Assembly: GCA_028622995.1 (NCBI GenBank)
Contig: JAJQJQ010000011.1
Coordinates: forward strand, 2,666,001 to 2,730,000
Length of the DNA: 64,000 nucleotides
Direction of reading: 5' to 3'
From: Panagrolaimus kolymaensis
Lineage: Eukaryota > Nematoda > Chromadorea > Rhabditida > Panagrolaimidae
In this document: piece by piece, positions 47,760 to 60,090 of the stretch
Position numbering within the stretch: position 1 is the first letter of the stretch
Layout: every line of letters begins with the position of its first letter
Position numbers and translations under genes: made by a program
The notes under the pieces: generated by a model
What the model was told of the DNA's origin: nothing
Database searches by the model: none
Seen by the model: only the letters and a program-made list of their open reading frames with translations

Positions 47760-50700
47760 TTAAACAAAACTGTGCTTATGTCGTGGAGTTCCATTATTAA
47801 ATCTTTGAGGTGAGGCTCCTCTTTGCTCTGGAACAGCACCTGGTAATGGATCAGCTTCAAAATAATAGCCAGGTTGTTGTACAGGTCGTTGTTTTAAGCT
47901 ATGATTCATGGGTCGAGCATGGGATGGCGGCAAAGCTGCAGCTGTTGTTTGGCCGCCACCACTTCCACTTGTATGAATTCTTCGTGCTTGATATGCTGAA
48001 GCCGTCCTTAAAAGCTTTTCATTGCGATTTTGAAATCGATGTTCGGCTGAAATAGTTAAAATTTAGTAAGAATAATTAAAAACTTTTTATATGTACCTCC
48101 TTCATAATCTGGTGGTGGAATAGGAACGGCATTCAATTCATCTCCAATTTCAACATATGTAACATTGTTGGGAGTTCGATGAATTCTATCTGCACTAGTT
48201 TCGCGTGAATGTTTAATTGAATCATGATGGGATCGATTGGAAGAAGTGCGATAATGATTGCCATAACCAAATACATTAGGTTCATTAGAAGCAGAAGATT
48301 GAGGTACATTGTCGTAAACGCTTGAGCGATTATTTTTTCTAGGAGACATTGGTACAAATCCATCAGAATCAGGAATTACGGGTTTCAATGGGGTTATATG
48401 TTTTCGGAAAGGATCATGAGGAGGTTGTTGAGCAATTGTTCCTTCGGCTGAATTTGGTGAAATTCGACCAGGAGGCGGTGGTGATACTGTTCCGTTAATT
48501 GCTGCTGTAGTTGAAGGCCCTAATGTTGTTAGCTGAGATGGACCAGTAGGAGGTCGACTGTTTCTTGTTGGAAGTGGAGATGGCACATTTTTCCGTCGCC
48601 GTGGAGCTGGTGATTTTCCATGCAATGCTAAAGGTAAAATAATATTTATGTTTAAAAAAATTTATATAAAAAATAATGAAAAATTGTACAAAGTGCAAAA
48701 AGTGTTAAAAGCGAAAGACATCCGAGAAAATGGTTTTGAAAAATCGATACAATAATACATTTTTACAACGAAACAAAAATGGTGAAAATATCGAATTAGT
48801 TTTCGTAATAATTGGTCTTAGTTTCATCTTCTTCATCAATGAATTTGAGCTCTACATCTTCTTTTTGTTGTTGTTTTTGCGATAACGGTATGGCGTCAAA
48901 TCGAGAATATCGTACATCAATTTCCGCTGCAAATGCTACAAGTTTACAACCACCACCAAAAGACACACAAAAACAAGGACAACATTTACAACAACAAAAA
49001 AACGCAACTTTGTTAAGGGTATATTTGCATAAAAGCTATTAGAAGTAAAAAAATTAGAAATTATTTTGAATTTTCCATTTATGGTTATAGTAAGCAAGAT
49101 ATTGATAATAATAAAGGTTAAACAATTGTGGATGCATTCGCTTTTCTGCTTCTGATCCATCGAGCATAGCATTTGTTGGAGCTGTGTTAATAGTGTCAAA
49201 GATAATATGTTGATGTGATCGAGGATCATGAGTAACACTTCTTGATTTGTCGCTATCCGCTACTGCTGTTAGTAAGAAATAAACAAAAGTAAATAATAAA
49301 AATGTATTTATTGGAGAAAAACACAATAACCAACATGACGACAGGTGGAACAACTGAATGAATATAAACAAATGATAAAATAAGAAGACATTTAGGATAC
49401 TTGGCGTTGGTGGTGCTGACGAGTATTTGAGATGAGCAAGATCGAAGTGATAGACCAGTGTTGGCGATTACTTGACTACAGAACAAATAGCTGTGAAAGA
49501 AAGAAAAACAACCAAGTAAAAAAAGAGGAAAGACAAAAGGCGAAAAAAAAAAAAAGAGTTAACTTACAGTTGGCACGTGATCCTTTACTATGAATTTCAG
49601 CAATATCCATTCTTATATCAACCATAGATCGAGTTAAAATAAGCCCAAGATGTTCTTGAGGCGTTTCAGCTAAAGCACCAGGCGGCGCAGGATGTGGAAG
49701 AGCCATTCGTTCTTTCTAAAAAGCATTTAATGTTGATGAAATAAGATTACAAGAATATCATACCCTTAGTTTTTCAAGACATTTCTTTAATGATTCCATA
49801 GCTTGATCAAAGGTGTAACCAAAATCTTTTGCAAGTTCAGATTGAATAAATTCGTGACACTTCTCCATCGATAATTTTTTAAGAGTTTTTTGATGTAAAT
49901 ACATAATATTAAAAGCCATTGCAATCAAAATAGAATCTCCAAAATAAAGAAAAACATCCCAAACTCTTAGTGCTAAGGGAAAAGGCACTCTATCCAAGAA
50001 ACATCCAAACCACCATTTCGTTAAATAACTTGGTACCATACCTTCATGATCCTAAAGAAAAGTAAAATGTAAAGTGGATAAAATATTTAAAAACTTACAA
50101 AGTGTTTTTTCAATTTGGGTAAATATTTATTCAAAACTTTTTCATAATGTTCTTGAAAGCGATGAAGTTTTGGAAAACCATGAACAAACATTCCTAAAAA
50201 TGTTAACATTTATTTGAGCTAAATGAATAAAAAACCAACCATGCATGGTATATCTTCTGGTAACCATCAAAGAATGTAAACACCAAAATGCATCTTCTTC
50301 ATCCATGTACATTAAAAAAAGACCCGCTATTTGACTCATTCCTTGACAATATCCTATTTCAGTATTATACACAGCATAAGCAGCTAACACAGAGAACAAA
50401 GATTGTTGTCTAAAATTAAACGAAAATTATTATGTTTATTAATAATCATGTAAGCTCTTACTTAACATCATATCTTCTACGAAATGATAAATGATCACGA
50501 TAAGTTCTATTTATGTCTAAATCAATTTGTCGAATATCAGATGATATCAGCCTTGCACGCATCAATAATTCACGATATAAATTTGGTCTTGCTGCTTTTT
50601 TTAATTCTTCAACTCCTAACATTTTTTGCCAAATCTAAAATTTTTCTTGTTTATCAGTATATCATCACTAAAAGGTGAACTTACTATGGATCTCAAACTT

Positions 50701-52835
50701 TCAGGAACACCTTTCCATATTCTTTCAGGCAATTTCGCAGGATGTCGTTGCTTCCATTCATCAATCATTCGTAACCATTTAGCTTCACGTTTTAGCTCTT
50801 TTTTAATTCTGTCGCTTTCTTTTTGACGTTTATCAGCTTCAATCTCTTCTTCTGTTTTACTAAAAAAAACAAATTAAGTATTAATGCTTTGTGATGTACG
50901 AGTTTAAACAAACTTACTGAACAAAACCATATCTATCAGTAACTTTATAAAGTTCAAAATTAGGATTTTCCCATGGATCCACATCTTGACCTTCTGGACC
51001 TCTTTCATATTTTTCGACAATGAGTTCCCTTTCTAATAGAGCTTGAAATTCTTTTTCATCAGCTTCATCGTCATCTGAAAAGTATTTAATTAAATCAAGA
51101 ATTCAAAAATGTTTGAAGGAAAAATTTTAAACCCATACATTTGTTATTTGTGACATTCATTAATTTAGAAATTTTAAACTTAAAAAATTTGAAAGAGGCA
51201 TTCGGCAAAAAAGTGATTTTCTTCAAAATGGCCATTTTTGATGGTTTTTTCTTTGGCATAAAGTTCGTGCTAAGATTCGAATTTACGTTTAAAAAAATAC
51301 TTTCAACCAATTTTATAAATATAAAAACAGGTGAAAGAAATTGAAATCAATCTTTCGGAATTATCAAATATTGAAAAATAAATATGCATAATTGGAGATT
51401 GTAAAAGCTGTAGAAATTTTGCATGAGTACCATCAAAAAAATCCCACACTTATGTTTTTTGCGGTGTTAATTCGTAAGTCTTTTTTAGTTAGTTGCAAAA
51501 AAAAATTAACTAAAAATAAATAGGCTGGCCAGCCATTAATAAAAATTTAAAGAAGGGAATAAGTAAAAATTTGTAAACTCTTTCAATTCATGATGTGAAA
51601 TTAATAAAAAAAATTTTTTACAATGAGTGTCACAATTAAATGTTACTTCATCCCCATCCTAATATCCCAAAGTTTTAAGGGTTTTTTAAAGGGCCATAGC
51701 TATTTGCAGCCTTTTTGAAATTTCGTTTACGGGAGCTGAACTTTGCGAATGCCAAGCGCGTGTTTGAATTTAACGTGTCATTTACTGTAGTTGCACGTAG
51801 ATTCAAATTGCCGGTTGGCGAAGTATGAATTCAGCTCCCGTAAAACGAAATTTTGAAAAAGGCATCAAATAGCTATGTTCCTTTAAAGGAACAAGACTAT
51901 TTGATGCCTTTTCGAAAATTTCGATACTGGGGCTGGGAGGAACAGTTGGGGCGGCGCGTGTTTGAATTACCGTGTAAGGCAGTAGGTGACACGGTAATTC
52001 AAACACGCGCCGCCCCAACTCTTTCTCCCAGCCCCAGTATCGAAATTTTCGAAAAGGCATCAAATAGTCTTGTTCCTTTAAGTCGATGTTTTTATATTTT
52101 AAAAGACATGAAAATATGTGTGAAAGACAGAAAATAAAGTTGAATGAATAAAATACCATTTTCATTATTATTCTCAGTAGTATCGGTTAAAAATTTAGGA
52201 AGTTGTAATCGGCTTGAAATATCTGCAACTCGTTTTTTGATAGATGCTTTTTTTGTTAATGGCGAATTTGTTGCTGCTTGAGTATTAGCTTGTTCACATC
52301 GAGGACATGTGCCACATGCATTATCACATGGAGTCATAACATTTCTTCGAGGATTTTTACCTTTTAATGGATCAGATAAAGTGGCGCTCAGTTGTGTTTT
52401 AACTCGAAGTGAAAGTTGTCGAACAATTTCGGTGGAAGGTGTTACAATCATTGGCTTTTCATCATCTCCTTCTTTATTTGCTGTTAGTGGGGTGGAAAAT
52501 TCTGCGGTAAGCTTTTGATGGAATTGATGAGGTCGCGATCGAGTTTCAAATGAAGCTGATGAAGGTGCTGATTCAGAAGCCCCTGAATTTACAAGAGATA
52601 GATTCTTTTTAAAATCATTCGCCAAATTTGCAACATTATTGAAACTTCGATTTAAAGCCGAAAATCTTGAAAATCCTTTTCCAACTATGAATTTTGCTGA
52701 TAGAGTTGATTCACCATTTCCATTTGAATCTGATGAAAGTGGATTGGAAGAATTTACTCGTAAAGTATTCACCCTCATTGAAGGATTGTTTGAAAGTGGA
52801 AGTGAATGTTCAGCGCAAAGAGTTGAAGCTGGCAT
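47760..52835 (-). CDS. TBC-domain RabGAP, USP6NL/RN-tre-like, with alternative 3' exons
   Basis: Common exons: 52835-52157, 51074-50918, 50859-50685, 50634-50462, 50409-50240, 50193-50099, 50051-49764, 49715-49568. Longest tail: 48627-48097 plus 48046-47760, making about 900 residues. The TBC domain accelerates GTP hydrolysis by Rabs with a dual finger: the arginine finger [12 protein letters not shown] (IxxDxxR) and the glutamine finger IGYCQGMSQ are both present, followed by [20 protein letters not shown]. The N-terminal region is Ser/Asn-rich with a CxxCxxC motif ([11 protein letters not shown]). The Pro/Ser-rich tail contains PPPPG and [12 protein letters not shown] motifs, typical of SH3 ligands in RN-tre. 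Exon 49715-49568 ends in phase 1, and exons at 49265-49054 and 48935-48796 begin in the same phase and carry their own stop codons. The first intron contains two palindromic elements. Confidence 0.9.
51690..51882. mobile_element. Palindromic MITE-like element 1, TTAA-flanked
   Basis: A 193 bp imperfect inverted repeat with arms of about 85-90 bp (left from AGGGCCATAGCTATTTG, right ending in CAAATAGCTATGTTCCT). It is flanked by TTAA at 51686-51689 and 51883-51886, the target site of piggyBac-type transposons. There is no transposase frame. The arms have diverged moderately from each other, so it is older than its neighbour. It lies in the first intron of the TBC gene and is G+C-richer than the intron. 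Confidence 0.75.
51887..52077. mobile_element. Palindromic MITE-like element 2, TTAA-flanked, nearly perfect
   Basis: A 191 bp inverted repeat. Left arm 51887-51975 and right arm 51989-52077 match almost base for base apart from a short asymmetric patch (near 51940-51945 and 52018-52024), with a 13 bp loop. It is flanked by TTAA at 51883-51886 (shared with element 1) and 52078-52081. The interior is G+C-rich with GGCGGCGCGTGTTTGAATT, a motif also present in degraded form in element 1, so both belong to one family. If transcribed, it would form a strong hairpin. Confidence 0.85.
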
Positions 52836-55800
52836 CGCATTAATTTTTGCCGATGATGATAAAAATGAAATCGAAATGGAATGATGATGATGAGGTTTCT
52901 TGAAACAACAACAAAACAGAATGGTGAAGAAGAAGAATAATAAATGAATAAACTTTTAAGGATTAATTAAACTGAAATAAATATGATGAAATGGAAAGAG
53001 AAAATACATAAGACACGATTTGAATTTTAAAAAGGTTGTTTAGACTTCTTTTTTTCTTTGAAAAGCCGCTAAATAAGGTTTGTGAGAAAGAAAACTCCTT
53101 TGCCAATGAGAAGGGAGAAATAAACATTAAAATATTGACTAATGACTCATGTAAAAATAAATAAAACTCCAGAAAGTAAGTTATAATGAAAATTGCTGAG
53201 AATTGTGTGAATAAAAAACGTAAAAACTCAATAAAAAAAATATATGCGTAGCTCTCATTTATGCTTTCATTGAAGCTGTGAAGCCAAGAAGCTAAGGAAT
53301 TATGAAAAATAAAATAAAATAGAGAAGCTTTATGAAAGGGAAATTAATTGTGATTATTGAAAAGGAAAGAAATAAAAGCAACGACAATTAACTCTCTTTA
53401 TTTATTTTTTTGTTGAAAGTTAATTATTCCACATTTATAAAATACATTTGGAAGTAAACAACAAAAAAGCGTAAAAGCAGCTGAAAATTCGATGAGAAAT
53501 AGGTAGAATTTTTTTTTTGTTGTTAATAAATCAAAAACTATGCTTGAGTCAATTCTAAAAATGGCATTAAAAATATAAAAATTTTACTATTAAAAACTAG
53601 CAAAAAGACAATAGTCTCAAAACCTTAATTTCAATATTCAATTGTCTTAAATATGAAGGTCTTCTACCAAAAAAATTAGTTTATGAAATACTAAAGAAGA
53701 AACCCCTAATTTTTGCCGAAAAAAAAAATAAGTTCAAAGAAACAAAAGTTTCTTCAGTTACAATGATGCCCTTTTGGAAGAACATCAAAAAGGGAAAAAC
53801 AAAATTCATAAACAATGAAGGCAAACTTTTTTTAGGATATGAAACACGTCAACTTCGTCAAACTTATTTTCTTCCACTTTTTTTTCTGCTAAAGAAAGCT
53901 ATCCCTATTTTCTATGAAAAAAAGTATGAAAATATTATATCTTATTAAATATTGCAAAGAAAATAACATAAATCAAAGGAGGAGGCAAGCAGCAATCCAC
54001 ATATAAAAAGCAAAAAATGGAGAAGGAAAGATAGCGTGCGCAGGAATGCTTTGCTGCTTCAAAAAGAAAAAAATATCCCATTGAAAAAAAAGAGTTTTTC
54101 GCTATTTTTTTTTTTGCCGTGTCGTTAATGAAATATTCATAAACGAGCTCAGGTCGAAAATATTTTGTTGTCTATCTACCCTTTAGACTTTTTTTAGAGG
54201 GAAAAAATTGCAGAAATAAAAAAGAAAGAAAAAAACCAAAAAAGCCGACTAACAACCATTGGTGTAACAAAAGACTTTTCTCAAACTCCAAAAAAAAGAA
54301 AAGAGAAGATGAAAGAAAGTAAGACCCTTTTTTTACTTCAAATATTAAAAGTTCATAAAAGATAATTAAACTAAAAAGTTATATGGTCATAAAAGAGTAA
54401 AAACGAAGCATGTGTTTTGAAGTTGGAAGCGTTATAACAAACTTTGGCAAAAATAAAACAATAGCGCCTGGAACAATTCAAGCAAAAAAATTTCTTATGA
54501 CAATGATGTATGGCATCAATAACTATTTAATTAAAATAATAAAAAGTAAAATATTATTTTTGTTCTTTGATTATTATTATATCATAATTAAGATTTTTAG
54601 CAACTTACTAAATTGAGAATCAATGAATTCTATAATAAAAAATAATTTTTGCTTCAAAAGACAATAAACTACAAAACTCATGTTATACCATTCTAATAAA
54701 AAAGAGATCTAAAAAATGATTTAAACTAACTTAAAAATTAGAAAACATCCGGTATAAAAAAAGAATAAATCTCAAAAAAGAACCAGGAAATCCGTTTTTT
54801 TTTTGTGAGAGTGAGCCTCTGGATGGATATTTTTTTAAAGCTAAGGTGAGTCTTTTTTTCCAATGAAAGCAAAAAATTCCCAAAGAGTAAAGTAAATCTT
54901 TTCCCTTTTTTGATATAATATTTTTTTGTTTTTGTCCAGAAAAAACGCAGTGTTGGAAGAGAGAGAAAAGGACTTTAAAGTAAAGCTAAAGCTCTATTTT
55001 CTAAATAGAAAAAAGGGAGCTCATGGTTACCTAGAGATAAATTGGCGGCAATGATGGTTTTAAAAAAAAAGAGAAGATTTAGTTTGTTTGAAAAAGGAAA
55101 TCAGTTTTTTTTAGAAATTTTCAGAAAAAAAATAACAGGAAATTTTTGTGACTAACAAAATAAATAAAAATAATTGCGAGTCTTTATTTTCTTGAAGAAA
55201 AAAAAAGAATTTATTTTATATGGTTTCGTTCTTTGGAAATAATGATACTTTGGTTTTGCTAGGAAAAAAGCGATGACATTGGAAAAGTTTATTAAAATCC
55301 AATATGTGTGTGTTTTTAGATAAAGATATTCCTTTACGTCAATTACCGTATCTTAAAAATAGTAAAAGGCTTCCCAAAATGGACTCATAAAAATCGTCGA
55401 AAAGTGGATTTGAGCTGCTGCTGTTTCTGCTGCCCATGGTATAAATCAGCTCATCATCCCTCAAATTCTTAATCCTCATGACTCAATAATAATATATACT
55501 GCTCAAAAAAATTTGAAAGTAAAAAAAAAATGAATTTCTTTCTAAAAATAATAAGAAGCAAACGATGTTAATATATTGACGCAAAACTCTAGTTTCTTCA
55601 CCAATATTAAAGGACTTATAAAAATGGATATTAAAACTTCTAATAAACATTTGAGAGAAAAAAAATTTCTTGCCTATAAAAAAATAAATCAAAGACAAAT
55701 CCAAAACGGAAAAACGTCAACTCTAAAAAAATTAATATAGAAAAAAAGAGAGATTTACACTTTGAAAAATTTTTAAATGTAAAAAAATGAAGTAAAAAGA

Positions 55801-57021
55801 TATACGTATTCTTTTTTTTTTTTTGCAATTTGCAACAACTATTTTCCCAGCAAAACACAATTTTTAAAAAGTATTTTTTGCTGCAATTAATTGTTGGGTA
55901 ATTTATTGTTAAATTTTTAGAGTGAAAGAAAATTATTATACATAAATAATTAGTAAAACTTTTAATGAAAAGAAATCAAAGATTGTTGGTTGATTACACA
56001 ATGAAGCAGAAAACTACAATGCAAAGTGGTTAGTTTCAAAAAAAGGTTTGTTATTTTCGTTTTCTTCACTCTTCGCGATATTGGATTTTATTAACCAGAT
56101 TTTTTAAATTTTAGTCGTATTTTAACTTTTACGCTAGAAAAAAAAGTAAAACGCAGCATTGCAGAAAATTCTGGTAATAAAGTGATGTTACCTCTAAAAA
56201 ATTAAAAGCAAAAAAAATAATACCAAGAAATTAATCATATTCATTGAAAAATCTCAATGGCTTCATAATGAAATGATAAAAGGCACACAAATGAAGTCTC
56301 AAAAAAACTTTGAAGCAGAAAATTAACAAGCAGAAGTAATTCATTCAATGAAAATGAAAAAAGATAAAAGTCATTCTTTACAAAGACTACTTCTTTCTTC
56401 GTGAAGGAATGTAATTAATCCTTCAAATAAAGTTTGACAAGTAAATTGAGTGATTTGCATGATTTCAAAAAAATATATTGAATGAATGAGTTCAAAAATA
56501 CAATAAGATATTTTTTGATGCCTTCTTTATATATATAGCTTCCAGTTTCTTCTTTCTCGATGAAAGATGCATGCCGCTAACGGAGAAGAAGAAAAAGATG
56601 TGAAAATATAAAAGGTGAAAATTGCATTTTTTAACAGAAGATTAATCTCTTTTCTAAAAGCAAAATATTTTATCCTTTTTTCTTTTCTTTATTTAAAAAA
56701 AACGGAAGCCTTTGAAGCCTTATCTGTCAAAAAAAAAGGAAAAGACTTGAAAAGAGAAAGAAAAAAAGAGAGCTTTGATAATAAGCTTGACTTTCGATAT
56801 TTAGAAAATGAAAAAAATGTGTTAACAAAGAAGAAGGTAAAAAAAAATATAAGATGGATTCAAATTTCAAAAATAAAAAATACACAGAAAGATTGACTAC
56901 AAAGGATGTTTAAAAAATTAAAAAATGAGTATCAAAGAATAAGAAAAAATGAATATAATTTTTAAGGTTCTTAGGCCTTCTAAAATAAATTTCATCCCCA
57001 TTTATCTTATCACAAACTCAA
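52836..57021. other. Gene desert of about 4.2 kb
   Basis: Strongly A+T-rich with many A runs. Open frames up to 93 codons (for example 56615-56896) are Lys/Phe-biased. No splice-supported exon is seen. The part just above 52836 should contain the TBC promoter. Confidence 0.45.
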
Positions 57022-57468
57022 TTACTTTTTACTGTTTTCTTTGTATAATAATTTAAATTCCCTACCATTTTCATCAAATAATTCTTGAATGCCATTTGCA
57101 ACTTGTAAACTAAATTTACGAATTTGCTTTGAAACCACCGTCGATGAGCCACCTCTTTTTCGATCAGCAAGCGATAACTTTCTTAACATGGCCGTTTTTC
57201 GAAGTAATTCATCTCGATGTTCTTGAAGTGAATTAAGTGATGGACGCTTTTCTTTTATTATGGTTTGAGGCATCGCTAATAATGAAATGAATGAATTAAC
57301 CGTATCAGCGCTGGATCTCCTTTGACCTTTTTCTGTTGCCGCTGTTGTTGCTGCTTCATTAGAAGGATTAAAAACTTTTGGTTGATATATAACAATTGAA
57401 GGGGTTGAACTTGTTGTTGAAGAACCACCACAGCTTTGTGAAGAATAACGACGTTCAATGGGCGTCAT
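57022..57468 (-). CDS. Unrecognised basic Ser/Thr-rich protein
   Basis: Single exon, 148 residues, G+C-richer than its flanks. The first 60 residues are Ser/Thr/Ala-rich (SSQSCGGSSTTSSTPS). The second half is charged and helical (QEHRDELLRKTAMLRKLSLADRKRGG, then IRKFSLQVANGIQELFDEN) and ends ENSKK. RKLSLAD and RKFSLQ look like basophilic kinase sites. There is no signal peptide or membrane segment. I do not recognise a family. It could be a stand-alone gene or the terminal exon of a longer one; the ATG at 57468 has only A/G-rich sequence before it and no clear acceptor was found. Confidence 0.55.
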   Translation of the reverse strand: MTPIERRYSSQSCGGSSTTSSTPSIVIYQPKVFNPSNEAATTAATEKGQRRSSADTVNSFISLLAMPQTIIKEKRPSLNSLQEHRDELLRKTAMLRKLSLADRKRGGSSTVVSKQIRKFSLQVANGIQELFDENGREFKLLYKENSKK

Positions 57469-58455
57469 TTTTTCTTCTTTTTTTGTGCCTCCTTCCTTTG
57501 CTTATTTTTTTTTTCTGGTTGTTGGTAGTGTGGTTAGTTGAAAAGTCTTCAGATGGATTAGACAAGGCTGCTTAAAACCAAATATATGCGGATGAAGGGC
57601 CTTTCTAAAGAATTTTTAGAATAAAATAAAATAAAAAACACTGACACAAATAAGAGTCAATTTCGGTGAAAATGAAAAGCAAACGACGCGAAACAACTTA
57701 ATGTTGCCAAAAGCAAGTCTCTCTCACTCACATCTAATCTAAAGATGGAAGAGTCAAAGAAAGGAAGAAAAAAGACAATCACGCAAACTTGCGTCAACTA
57801 ACATTTAATTTTTTCTCTTTCAATTTTCTTTTATAAAAAAACAAAACAAAACCATTGTTTTTCAGAAGAATAACTTTTCGACACCAGAAAAAAAAGAAAA
57901 ATGAAAAACAAAGAATTGTATTTTTTGACATACATTTCTAAAAAAAAATTACTTTTGGCAAATTAATGGAAACTCAAAACTTTTTGAGAAAAAAAAATAT
58001 TAAAGTAAATATTGGTTGGGACTTTTTAGTTTTTCACATTTACGCAAACATCAAAAAAGAATGACCATTGTTATTATTATTTTTTTGAGATGAAAAAGCT
58101 GCTGCTACTACGAATAAGAAGAAGAAAAAAAGTGAAAGGCAAAGTCTGCTTCTTTTTTGATTCACAATTCCAGAAAAACATAAATAAAAGTGGTGAAAGA
58201 AAAAGAAGAAAACGGAAATCGAACCAAAAGTGCCATTTTATAAAATGAAAAATATTTGTTTAAAAGACTTTTTTGGGTGTCAAAAAACAAATCGTTTTTA
58301 ATTTACTTGAAAGTAATAAAATAAAGTGATGGAGAGAACGTTGAGGAGGAAGAAGATGTTAAAGATTAGAGTTAATGACCGTACAAAATCGTAATTTTTC
58401 TTTATTTGTAAAAGAAAAAAATGAGAGAGAAAATATTATTTGTTTTCTTTAAAAT
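57469..58455. other. Intergenic region, no gene supported
   Basis: About 1 kb, A+T-rich, with no coding signal. It separates two unrecognised minus-strand genes. Confidence 0.45.
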
Positions 58456-60090
58456 TCAATAAAGTAAATGAATTCCATGGTATGAAAGTTCGGAGTATGG
58501 TGAGTCACAAATTAATTCATTGTAAAGTTTACTCAAAGCAGAAATAAGTAAGTACAATTCTAAATTATTCTAAGAAAAAGGAAATTAAATACAAAAACAT
58601 CGACTTAATAATACATTTTTGTCCCTTTAAACTATTTGTATTAAAAATAAAAACAAAACATACGATTCATTCCTCGAGCATTTCCGTTATCTTCAATATC
58701 ACAATTTCTAACAACATCATCATCTTCATCACTGCTACATGATGAATCAAGGATATCAGTTTCAGGTACATGCATCCTAGTTCCAGATGTAGCCCCAATG
58801 GCTGATGATGGAGCTGGTGGAGGAACATCATGCTGTTGATCCTCCACTTTTGCAGATAATATAACATCTGAACCACTTTCAACTAAATGATAATCAGGTT
58901 CTTGCCTTTCGGCTTCAATTTCAGGATCTTCTGGTAAACCTGAACTTTCTATTTCTGGTACAATATTTTCAGAAATATGATTACAATCATGGTGGTGATG
59001 ATGATTGGGATGTTGGTGACTTTGATTTTGATGATTATGACCAGATGATGGATGTGGAGGATGATGCCGAGCAGGCATTGGTAATCGATAATTATATGAT
59101 TGATTTGGCAAATTAATTGAATGGGATGTTGGTAATGAGCCACCTCGCGTGGTCACAGGAAAAGGCTTTGATGCTGATGGAGTGGATGCTGTGGAATGAC
59201 CGCTATCCTTAAAAATTTTAATATATAAAATTATGAAAAAAAGCAATAAACAAAATTTTATTTTTCCGCATTAAAAAAAGGGTGAATGAGTCATTTTTTT
59301 GCGATTGATTGTAAATTTTTCTCTGATTTTTTCAAGTGAATATAATAGAAGGGAATTTAATAACTAAATACATATACTTCCGTAAAAAAAATGAACATTA
59401 ATCAATACTTATTTTTTAAACTCATTCAACTCTTTTTAGAATATATGGTATATAAAATATACGAACCTGAACAACTCCGTATTGAGCGACTAATTGAATG
59501 CCGGCAGATGGTTCGTATAAACCAGGTGAATTTCTTCGACGCAAACTTTCGCCAAATGGGGTTGCTCTTAAATTTTGTGATGGGTGTGGATGATGATTAT
59601 TATTATGCTGAGGCTTTTCACGAGCGCCTAAAACATTTGTTTTTTTAAATAAAATCAATTTCCAAAAAAATTAAGAAAAAAATTCTTCGAAAAAATGCAT
59701 ATGTTAGAAAATTTTGTTAGCTTTTTTAAGTTAATCCCTTTAGAAAAAGTTAGAACAAAAGCATTAAAGCTGTGTGATTATTATTTTTTTAGCGACAAGC
59801 AGAAAAAGCTCCCCACCATCAAACCGTCGATGATGTTCAGCAAGGGAAATCCCATGATGGCGAGGATTTGGATGTTGTTGTTGATGAGGAAGAATTTGAG
59901 GAAGAAAAGATGCACCCGGAACAATTTTACGTTCAACTTGATTTGAATGAATTCGAAATCGATCTTCGGCATTCAATTTTGGAATCGAATTATTTTTTGA
60001 TGTTATTTTGGGTGAAGGAATTCGTTCGATGGGAATATTTCTTATCCTTTGAACACGCGACAAAGAATCCACTGGTTGACAATCTTTCAT
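58456..60090 (-). CDS. Unrecognised His/Pro/Ser-rich disordered protein
   Basis: Four exons: 60090-59817, 59627-59467, 59207-58664 and 58559-58456, phase-consistent, about 360 residues. The first donor is GTGGGG, which is weak; the others are GTTCGT and GTATGT. Content: basic N-terminal region (RVQRIRNIPIERIPSPK), Gln/His-rich segments (LPHQQQHPNPRHHG), then a strongly His-rich stretch (HQHPNHHHHHDCNH), an acidic region (EPDYHLVESGSD), and an acidic Ser/Asp cluster (DSSCSSDEDDDVV). The final short exon adds a Leu-rich end. There are no domains, signal peptide or membrane helices. A metal-binding or scaffold role for the His tract is speculative. Confidence 0.6.

Noticed and set aside
49253..49486. 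Minus-strand frame beginning [17 protein letters not shown] between TBC exons
   Set aside because: No acceptor gives this frame in phase with the preceding exon; only a seven-codon tail is compatible.
51803..52165. Open frames on both strands rich in [18 protein letters not shown] words
   Set aside because: They are translations of the palindromic element arms; the same words appear on both strands because of the inverted repeat.
52639..52884. 81-codon plus-strand frame opposite the first TBC exon
   Set aside because: It is the antisense shadow of a real exon whose splice phase and downstream domain are well supported.
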